Shown one piece after another: positions 1 to 5,311 of a stretch of DNA of 8,989 nt (within the stretch, counting starts at the first letter, position 1; the number at the start of each line of letters is the position of its first letter). The stretch comes from F23-B02 sp963627445 (GTDB lineage: Bacteria > Bacillota > Clostridia > Oscillospirales > Oscillospiraceae), in assembly GCA_963627445.1 (NCBI GenBank), contig CAVGBM010000116.1:1-8989 (forward strand), in the 5' to 3' direction. Both the position numbers and the translations under genes were made by a program. The notes beneath the pieces are model-generated. The model saw only the letters and a program-made list of their open reading frames with translations, made no database searches and was not told the DNA's origin.

Positions 1-839
1 GTGAGCACATGCCACGAGTCGCCGGTGATGCTCTCCCAGCCGTCCCACTTGCAGATGAGACCGGCAAACTGGATATCGTCGGCGCAGCAGGTCATGACAT
101 GGCGGCCTACGATGAAGCTGCCTGCGGGCACCTTTTTGCGCTTGAGGTAGCGACACTTAAAGCGCACGGTCTTGTTCTCGTACTTCTGCGGCTCCTCGGA
201 CAGATCGCGGTACCAGATGGCGTAGTCGTCGTCGCCTATCTCGATGATGGGCGCGTTCACATCAAACGGTAGCGGGTCTTCGATATCGTCATACTGCACG
301 TTGCCGTCGGCGTACTCATAGGCGATATCGCTTCTGCGGGATGCGCCGCGGACTATCTTGTGCAGGGTCATGCGGTCAATGGAGTCGTCGTAGCGGTTGA
401 ATACCACGAGCTCGGCGCTTTTTAATTTGTCGTAGACGAGGTTGCGCATGTTGGCGTTGTAGCTTTCAAACGTGCGCGCGTCGGCGAACAGAAACTCCTG
501 ATACACCATCCACATTTCCGGCAGCGCCTGATAGAGGTCATCGAGCATCCACATGCCGTTGTATTCAATTACGACGCGCTCGCTGTTTGTCTCCTCAAGC
601 CACTTGCGCAGGTTGGGGCGGGTAAGCTCCTCGGGCTCCTCGACGACCTTTATGAACACGTTTTTGCCGGAGAACTGGTCGGGAGCGTACTCCTCCTCGC
701 CCTCCTCGCAGACGATCAGCAGCGTGCGCTCGCCGGAGTTAAAGCGCTTGTCCTCCAGCGTCTCCTGAATAAACTTCGTCTTGCCGCTTTCCAGAAAGCC
801 CGTAAACAGGAATACGGGTACGTCTTTAATCTCACTCAA
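1..839 (-). CDS. Degenerate G3E-like P-loop protein with TIGR03943/DUF1980-like C-terminal domain (partial, runs off left edge)
   Basis: The frame is open for 279 codons from a TTG at 839 to the window edge, so the C-terminus is missing. The TTG follows AAGGAG at 850-855 by 10 bases and overlaps the stop of the upstream GTPase gene by 8 bases, which points to translational coupling. The N-terminal part looks like a COG0523 GTPase: Walker A GFLESGKT (14-21), an acidic CEEGEEEY (44-51) where relatives have ENEFGE, IEYNG (91-95) where they have IEPSG, and NRYD (148-151) at the guanine-specificity position. The CxCC metal motif of true COG0523 proteins is absent. From about residue 205 the sequence changes to KYENKTVRFKCRYLKRKKVP, then FIVGRHVMTCCADD (242-255) and a GLICKW/DSWHVL segment. 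I recognise this as resembling the C-terminal domain of the TIGR03943 (DUF1980) 'permease subunit' family. Substrate unknown; metal-related by context. GTP binding is likely but untested. An ordinary divergent CobW protein is the alternative. Confidence 0.8.
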   Translation of the reverse strand, partial: MSEIKDVPVFLFTGFLESGKTKFIQETLEDKRFNSGERTLLIVCEEGEEEYAPDQFSGKNVFIKVVEEPEELTRPNLRKWLEETNSERVVIEYNGMWMLDDLYQALPEMWMVYQEFLFADARTFESYNANMRNLVYDKLKSAELVVFNRYDDSIDRMTLHKIVRGASRRSDIAYEYADGNVQYDDIEDPLPFDVNAPIIEIGDDDYAIWYRDLSEEPQKYENKTVRFKCRYLKRKKVPAGSFIVGRHVMTCCADDIQFAGLICKWDGWESITGDSWHVL

Positions 840-1941
840 TGTTAAACAGCTCCTTGATAGCCTGCTCGTTTATCTTCGAACCGATGACGCAGATCCTGCC
901 GGTGACGGCAGCGCCGCCGCGGCGAATGTCGACCTCGCCGGGGACATAGTCAAAGTACACCCACTCGCCGTCGGTGCAGTCGACAAAGCCTTTGGCGCGC
1001 AGGATGGTGCCGTAGTGCCTGCAATCGTCAAGCTCGTTGAGCTTTTCGCGAATTTCTTCCTCAGAAAACTTCTTCGGTGTCTCAACGCCCCAGGAGGTGA
1101 ACACCTCGTCGGCGTGGTGGTGACCCTCGTGGTCGTGGTCGTGACCGCAGCCGCAGGAGCAGTGGTCGCCGTGCTCATGGTCATGGTCATGATGATGCTC
1201 ATGCTCATGCTCGTGGTCATGCTCGTGGTCATGGTCATGGTCATGGCCGCAGCCACAGCCGCAATGCTCGTCGTGGTCGTGGTCATCGTGATCGTGATGA
1301 TGCTCGTGATGCTCGTGGAAATGGGTCATCTCCTGCATGGTGCTCGACAGGGAGTCGATGCGCTCCATGACCTGCACTATCTGCTCGCCGCTTAATTCCG
1401 ACCACGGGGTGGTGATGACGGTGGCGTTGGGGTTAAGCTGCGAGAGCATGGCGCTTGCGGTGACGACCTTGCCGTCGGAGGCAGAGTCCGTGCGGCTGAG
1501 GACGATAACGTCCGCGTGCTGCACCTGGTCGTTGAAAAATTCGCCGAAGTTGCGGATATACATGCGGCACTTGCCGGCATCGACTACGGTGACCTTTGCG
1601 CCTATCTCTGCGCCCTCAACGCCTGCGACTGCCTTTGCAACGTCGCTGAGCTTGCCGACGCCCGAGGGCTCGATGAGGATGCGGTCGGGGTGGTGCTCCT
1701 CGATGACCTTTTTGAGCGCCTTCGTGAAGTCGCCGACGAGGGTGCAGCAGATGCAGCCGGAGTTCATCTCGGTTATCTCGACGCCTGCGTCCTTGAGGAA
1801 GCCGCCGTCAACGGCTATCTCGCCGAACTCGTTCTCGATGAGGACGAGCTTTTCGTCTTTGTAGCCCTCTGCAATGAGCTTGCGGATGAGCGTGGTCTTA
1901 CCTGCTCCTAAAAATCCGGAGAAAATGTCTATCTTAGTCAA
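832..1941 (-). CDS. COG0523 (CobW/YciC-type) G3E GTPase, putative metallochaperone with His-rich loop
   Basis: This 369-residue protein is a cytoplasmic G3E-family GTPase of the COG0523 group, whose characterised members help allocate zinc or cobalt. Visible motifs: Walker A GFLGAGKT (9-16), ENEFGE (36-41), metal motif GCICC with C63, C65 and C66, IEPSG (90-94), and SRTD (149-152) in place of NKxD. Residues 207-276 are a His/Asp/Glu/Cys-rich insertion between the GTPase domain and the CobW C-terminal domain (about 282-365; YGTILRAKGF is at 310-319). The TTG at 1941 is preferred because GGAGG at 1950-1954 lies 8 bases upstream and the protein then begins right before the first beta strand. A TTG at 1956 would put the ribosome binding site inside the gene. 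It leads a leftward operon with the overlapping degenerate GTPase. No Zur, Fur or AdcR box was recognised in its promoter. Zinc is the most likely metal from the family, but nickel or cobalt cannot be excluded from sequence. Confidence 0.93.
   Translation of the reverse strand: MTKIDIFSGFLGAGKTTLIRKLIAEGYKDEKLVLIENEFGEIAVDGGFLKDAGVEITEMNSGCICCTLVGDFTKALKKVIEEHHPDRILIEPSGVGKLSDVAKAVAGVEGAEIGAKVTVVDAGKCRMYIRNFGEFFNDQVQHADVIVLSRTDSASDGKVVTASAMLSQLNPNATVITTPWSELSGEQIVQVMERIDSLSSTMQEMTHFHEHHEHHHDHDDHDHDEHCGCGCGHDHDHDHEHDHEHEHEHHHDHDHEHGDHCSCGCGHDHDHEGHHHADEVFTSWGVETPKKFSEEEIREKLNELDDCRHYGTILRAKGFVDCTDGEWVYFDYVPGEVDIRRGGAAVTGRICVIGSKINEQAIKELFNIE
850..855 (-). promoter_or_regulatory. Ribosome binding site AAGGAG for the TTG start at 839
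   Basis: AAGGAG on the minus strand, 10 bases before the TTG at 839, lies within the last codons of the upstream GTPase gene. It is the main support for a TTG start in the second gene, since no ATG or GTG precedes the Walker A motif in that frame after the neighbour's stop region. Confidence 0.7.
1114..1323 (-). repeat. His/Asp/Cys-rich low-complexity coding repeat in the COG0523 gene
   Basis: This stretch encodes residues 207-276 of the GTPase, of which about 32 are His and 6 are Cys, the rest mostly Asp and Glu. At DNA level it is built from CAT/CAC alternating with GAC/GAG codons. It contains two copies of a His-Cys module, HCGCGCGHDH (1237-1266) and HCSCGCGHDH (1135-1164), whose DNA has diverged at synonymous positions. 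Such loops are known in this family and bind or buffer metal ions. Repeat number may vary between strains and may be hard to assemble correctly. Confidence 0.9.
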
Positions 1942-2001
1942 GGTTATTACCTCCAAAATAAAATACTTTTTAACAACATTATATTATAACATCTTAGTCA
2001 A
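1931..2001. repeat. 11-bp direct repeat ATCTTAGTCAA, two copies 60 bp apart
   Basis: The identical 11-mer occurs at 1931-1941 and 1991-2001. On the minus strand it reads TTGACTAAGAT. The first copy is the start codon and first codons of the GTPase gene; the second lies in the spacer between the -35 and -10 of the same gene's promoter. It could be a remnant of a small duplication, a binding site, or chance. The match itself is certain; its meaning is not. Confidence 0.5.
1950..1954 (-). promoter_or_regulatory. Ribosome binding site GGAGG for the COG0523 GTPase
   Basis: GGAGG on the minus strand, 8 bases before the TTG at 1941. It fixes that start in preference to the TTG at 1956, which overlaps the binding site itself. 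Confidence 0.85.
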
Positions 2002-2010
2002 CCCTTTCAA
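1983..2010 (-). promoter_or_regulatory. Sigma-A-type promoter of the leftward GTPase operon
   Basis: Minus strand: -35 TTGAAA (2010-2005), 16-base spacer, -10 TATAAT (1988-1983) with an extended TGT just before it. Transcription should start near 1976, giving a leader of about 35 bases to the TTG at 1941. No other good -10/-35 pair lies closer to the gene. Confidence 0.75.
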
Positions 2011-2014
2011 TCAG

Positions 2015-2042
2015 TTGAAAAAATATAATAATGTGTTATAAT
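2015..2042 (+). promoter_or_regulatory. Sigma-A-type promoter of the htpG-hemW-vanW-metG operon
   Basis: Plus strand: -35 TTGAAA (2015-2020), 16-base spacer, -10 TATAAT (2037-2042) with an extended TGT before it. The predicted start is near 2049, giving a leader of about 37 bases. GGAGGG at 2073-2078 lies 7 bases before the htpG ATG. No CIRCE (HrcA) inverted repeat or CtsR-type heptamer repeat is visible, so heat-shock control by those regulators is not supported here. Confidence 0.75.
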
Positions 2043-2085
2043 ATAAATTCTAATAGTGTTTGTATTTTATTTGGAGGGTTAATAT

Positions 2086-4008
2086 ATGGCAAAGAAACAA
2101 TTTAAGGCCGAGAGCAAGAGACTGCTCGACCTGATGATCAACTCAATTTACACCAACAAGGAGATTTTCCTGCGTGAAATTATCTCCAACGCATCCGACG
2201 CTATCGACAAGCTGTGCTACCTGTCGCTGACCGACGATAAGGTCGGCCTTGACAGGGCAGATTACCGCATCCGCATAGTCGTCGACAAGGACAAGCGCCT
2301 CATCACCGTGTCCGATAACGGCATCGGCATGACCAAGGCCGAGGCGGAGGCAAACCTCGGTGTTATCGCAAAGTCCGGCTCCTATAAGTTCAAGGGCGAG
2401 ATGGACGCTGACCAGGCCGAGAGCGAGGATCTTTCCATCATCGGTCAGTTCGGCGTGGGCTTTTACTCTGCCTTCATGATCGCTGACAAGGTCACCGTCA
2501 TCAGCCGCAAGTACGGCGAGGAGACCGGCGTTCAGTGGGAGAGCACCGGCGCTGACGGCTACACCGTCACCGACTGCGACAAGTACGCTGTCGGCACGGA
2601 TGTCATCATGCATGTCAAAGAGGACACCGACGAGGAGATCTACGGCTCGTTCCTCGAGATATGGAAGCTCAAGGCGCTTGTTAAAAAGTACTCCGACTAT
2701 GTCCGCTGGCCCATCGTCATGGACATCACCCGTCAGGAGGAACAGCCCACCGGCGAGAACGATAAGGACGGCAACCCCGTCATGCAGAAGGTCAACGTCA
2801 CAAAGCCCGAGACGGTAAACTCCATGGTGCCCATCTGGCAGCGCAGCAAGGCCGACGTGACCGACGACGAGTGCGCCGCATGGTATAAGGAAACAAGCCG
2901 CGATCAGAACGACCCCGCCGTCGTTCTGCGTGTGAACGCCGAGGGCAATGTGTCCTACAAGGCCATGCTCTTTATCCCGGGCAAGGATATCGACCACGAG
3001 ATGAGCGGCGCAACGAAGAAGGGCATCAAGCTCTACTGCAACGGCGTGCTCATCCAGGAAAACTGCGACAAGCTCGTGCACGATTACTTTGACTTTGTCC
3101 GCGGCGTTGTCGACTCCCCCGACCTGAGCCTGAACATCTCCCGCGAGATACTTCAGCACAACCGCCAGCTCAAGGTCATCGGTCAGAACCTTGAAAAGAA
3201 GATCAAGGGCGAGCTTGAGAAGATGATGAAGGACGACCGCCCGAAGTACGAGGAGTTCTGGAAGAACTTCGGCATCCATATAAAGTGCGGCGTGTGCGAC
3301 GAATACGGCAGATACACCGATTTCCTCAAGGATCTGCTTATATTCTACACCTCCGAGGAGTCGCAGCAGACACTCAAGGAGTATCACGACAACATGCCCG
3401 AGAGCCAGAAGGCCATTTACTACTGCACCGCCGACACCGTCAAGCACGCAATGAGCCTGCCCCAGTGCGAGGACGTGCGCTCGAGAGGCTATGAGATACT
3501 TTATCTCACGCACCCCATCGACGAGACCGTTCTGCAGCAGCTTCGCATGTACGAGGGCAAGCCCTTTACCAATATAATCACCGACGATCTCGGCTTCCAG
3601 ACCGAGGAGGAAAAGAAGGCTGCCGAGGAGCAGACCGTGCAGAATAAGGATCTTTTCGACTTCATGGTCGAGAGCATCGGCGACGAAAACCTCAAGAAGG
3701 TGACCCTGTCGAGCAAGCTCGTGTCCTCGTCCTGCTGCCTCACCACGCAGGGCGGCCTGACGCTCGAAATGGAGAAGTATTTCCGCAACGGCCCGAGCGA
3801 GGCTATGCGCAACCTCAGAGCCGAGCGTGTGCTGGAATTAAACGGCGAGCACCGCGCCTTCAAGGCCATCAAGGAAGCATACGATGCCGGCGACAAGGAC
3901 AAGGCCGCAGCCCTGAGCAAGATACTCTACGCACAGGCCGAGCTTATCGCGGGCGTGGAGATCGAAGATCCCACTACCTACGCTGAGTTAGTCACCGGAC
4001 TGTTTTAA
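2086..4008 (+). CDS. htpG: HtpG, Hsp90-family ATP-dependent chaperone
   Basis: This 640-residue protein is a full-length bacterial Hsp90 (E. coli HtpG is 624). It acts as a cytoplasmic homodimer that binds and remodels client proteins in an ATP cycle. The N-terminal GHKL ATPase domain shows catalytic E31, NASDA (35-39), DNGIGM (77-82) and the lid-proximal GQFGVGFYSAF (120-130). The middle domain carries SLNISREILQ (348-357), whose R353 matches the conserved ATP-contacting arginine. The C-terminal dimerisation domain spans roughly 510-640 and, as expected for bacteria, has no MEEVD tail. It is richer in Cys than I expect, with a CxxC at 401/404 and a Cys pair at 550-551. It is first in a rightward operon: hemW begins 27 bases after its stop with no terminator between. 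Its promoter is the mirror image of the one driving the metal GTPase. Confidence 0.98.
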   Translation: MAKKQFKAESKRLLDLMINSIYTNKEIFLREIISNASDAIDKLCYLSLTDDKVGLDRADYRIRIVVDKDKRLITVSDNGIGMTKAEAEANLGVIAKSGSYKFKGEMDADQAESEDLSIIGQFGVGFYSAFMIADKVTVISRKYGEETGVQWESTGADGYTVTDCDKYAVGTDVIMHVKEDTDEEIYGSFLEIWKLKALVKKYSDYVRWPIVMDITRQEEQPTGENDKDGNPVMQKVNVTKPETVNSMVPIWQRSKADVTDDECAAWYKETSRDQNDPAVVLRVNAEGNVSYKAMLFIPGKDIDHEMSGATKKGIKLYCNGVLIQENCDKLVHDYFDFVRGVVDSPDLSLNISREILQHNRQLKVIGQNLEKKIKGELEKMMKDDRPKYEEFWKNFGIHIKCGVCDEYGRYTDFLKDLLIFYTSEESQQTLKEYHDNMPESQKAIYYCTADTVKHAMSLPQCEDVRSRGYEILYLTHPIDETVLQQLRMYEGKPFTNIITDDLGFQTEEEKKAAEEQTVQNKDLFDFMVESIGDENLKKVTLSSKLVSSSCCLTTQGGLTLEMEKYFRNGPSEAMRNLRAERVLELNGEHRAFKAIKEAYDAGDKDKAAALSKILYAQAELIAGVEIEDPTTYAELVTGLF

Positions 4009-4025
4009 TTGAAATCTGACCTCAT

Positions 4026-4030
4026 AGGAG
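4026..4030 (+). promoter_or_regulatory. Ribosome binding site AGGAG setting the hemW start
   Basis: AGGAG lies 5 bases before the ATG at 4036. A TTG at 4009, directly after the htpG stop, would add nine residues ahead of the conserved N-terminal strand and would place this site inside the coding region, so the ATG is preferred. Confidence 0.8.
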
Positions 4031-4035
4031 TTGCG

Positions 4036-5298
4036 ATGAGAAAACGACTTGGAATTTACATTCACATACCGTTCTGCGTGTCGAAATGCGGCTACTGCGA
4101 CTTTTACTCCGTCCCGGGCGGCAAGCAGCGCATGCCCGACTATCAGTCGGCGCTTTTAAGCCACATCAGCGAATCGGCAGGCAACATCTCCGCCTATGAG
4201 GTCGACAGCATCTATATAGGCGGCGGCACGCCCAGCTGCTACGGTGCCGAGCGCATCGTCGAGATATTAGACGAGCTAAAGCGCCTCGGCAATGTCCGGC
4301 TCGATTCGGAGATAACCATGGAGGTGAACCCCGACACGGTGAAGCTTGACGATCTCAAGCTTCTGCGCCGCGAGGGCGTTGACAGGCTATCTATCGGCGT
4401 GCAGTCGGCCAATAACGACATTTTAAAAATGATAGGCCGCAGACATAATTTCAAGCAGGCGCAGCTGGCGGTTGAAAACGCACGCCGAGCCGGCTTTGAA
4501 AATGTGAGCCTTGACCTCATCTACGGCCTGCCGAGCCAGACCAAAAGCGACTGGGCGCAGACGCTTCAGGCCTGCATCGAGCTGCACCCCGAGCATTTGT
4601 CCTGCTACGGGCTCAAGCTCGAGGAGGGCACGCCCATGTACCACAGCTATCTGAACTCGCCCCTTTTGCCGGATGACGACGAGCAGGCGGACATGTACCT
4701 GTTCACCGTCGAGGCGCTGTCACACTTCGGCTACAAGCAGTACGAGATATCGAACTTTGCCGTACCCGGCTACGAGTCGCGGCATAATCTAAAGTACTGG
4801 CAGCTGGACGACTATATGGGCTTCGGCCCGGGCGCGCACTCGTGCGTGGGAAACCTGCGCTACAGCTATGTGAGAAGCCTCGATAAGTACATTGCCGCCG
4901 TCAACGGCGACTCGATGATAATCGACGAGTACGAGGAGATAGTCCCCGTGCAGCGGGCAGCCGAGTATATCATGCTCGGCCTGCGCACGACTCACGGCAT
5001 TTCCGAAAAGGAATACCACCGCGTGTACCTCAGCGACTGGACACCGCTTGAGCAAAAGCTTCAGGAATTTGCGCAGCAGGGCTGGGCGAAAAAGACCGAG
5101 GATCGCTGGAGCCTCACTCCGGCGGGCATGCTCGTTTCAAACTCGCTCATCAACGCGGTCATCGAGGCGCAGACCGGCGCCAAGGTCGAGATAAACCCGT
5201 GGATGAGAGAGGCCTTCGAGGCCGCCGAGAAGCAGGAGCTTCCCGAGGGCGATATCGAGCGCTTCGAGGCGTTTTACAGGAAAAAGGCCGGTCGCTGA
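4036..5298 (+). CDS. hemW: HemW, radical SAM heme chaperone
   Basis: The product has 420 residues, the usual size for HemW. It belongs to the HemN-like radical SAM family, but HemW binds heme and passes it to target proteins rather than oxidising coproporphyrinogen. The [4Fe-4S] motif is HIPFCVSKCGYCDF with C14, C18 and C21. Position 23 is Phe, where true HemN enzymes have a fourth Cys, which separates the two. Other marks are GGGTPS (62-67, SAM binding), the HemW-typical HNLKYW (250-255) and GPGAHS (264-269), followed by a HemN C-terminal domain. The protein should be cytoplasmic or loosely membrane-associated. It sits between htpG and a VanW-domain gene, 13 bases before the latter, so it is probably cotranscribed with both. 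Older annotations of such genes as 'coproporphyrinogen III oxidase' would be misleading. Confidence 0.95.
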   Translation: MRKRLGIYIHIPFCVSKCGYCDFYSVPGGKQRMPDYQSALLSHISESAGNISAYEVDSIYIGGGTPSCYGAERIVEILDELKRLGNVRLDSEITMEVNPDTVKLDDLKLLRREGVDRLSIGVQSANNDILKMIGRRHNFKQAQLAVENARRAGFENVSLDLIYGLPSQTKSDWAQTLQACIELHPEHLSCYGLKLEEGTPMYHSYLNSPLLPDDDEQADMYLFTVEALSHFGYKQYEISNFAVPGYESRHNLKYWQLDDYMGFGPGAHSCVGNLRYSYVRSLDKYIAAVNGDSMIIDEYEEIVPVQRAAEYIMLGLRTTHGISEKEYHRVYLSDWTPLEQKLQEFAQQGWAKKTEDRWSLTPAGMLVSNSLINAVIEAQTGAKVEINPWMREAFEAAEKQELPEGDIERFEAFYRKKAGR

Positions 5299-5311
5299 CG
5301 GAGGATAGCAA

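Larger units (their letters stand above)
1981..2044. repeat. 64-bp interrupted dyad holding two mirror-image promoters
   Basis: The outer arms ATATTATAAC (1981-1990) and GTTATAATAT (2035-2044) are exact reverse complements. The inner arms TTTCAA (2005-2010) and TTGAAA (2015-2020) are also exact reverse complements around a TCAG core. Both pairs share one centre at 2012.5. The bases between the arms do not pair, so the symmetry covers just the promoter elements. The inner palindrome TTTCAATCAGTTGAAA (2005-2020) is also a candidate operator. Confidence 0.85.

Noticed and set aside
1098..1323. CRISPR-like or satellite repeat array
   Set aside because: The repetition is a short-period codon repeat in frame with the GTPase gene and lacks spacer-repeat structure.
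781..1395. A rightward open frame encoding a Val/Met/Leu-rich 'membrane' stretch
   Set aside because: The hydrophobic run is just the complement of the His/Asp codons (CAT/CAC/GAC read as ATG/GTG/GTC) of the GTPase loop, so it is not a membrane protein.
1942..1956. TTG at 1956 as the start of the COG0523 GTPase
   Set aside because: It would overlap the GGAGG site at 1950-1954. The TTG at 1941 has ideal spacing and starts right before the first conserved strand.
1957..2085. CIRCE, CtsR, Zur, Fur, PerR or AdcR operators in the divergent gap
   Set aside because: I compared the gap with the consensus forms I know. Only partial half-sites (such as TTATAAT) appear and they coincide with the -10 boxes. 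The TTTCAATCAGTTGAAA palindrome matches none of them.
2143..3513. A 456-codon open frame antisense to htpG
   Set aside because: It lies wholly inside a certain htpG gene, is rich in Leu, Val, Ala and Asp as expected for the complement of GC-rich codons, has no recognisable motif, and needs no separate explanation.
4009..4035. TTG at 4009 as the hemW start
   Set aside because: It has no ribosome binding site of its own at good spacing and its extra nine residues are not part of the family. The ATG at 4036 has AGGAG 5 bases upstream.
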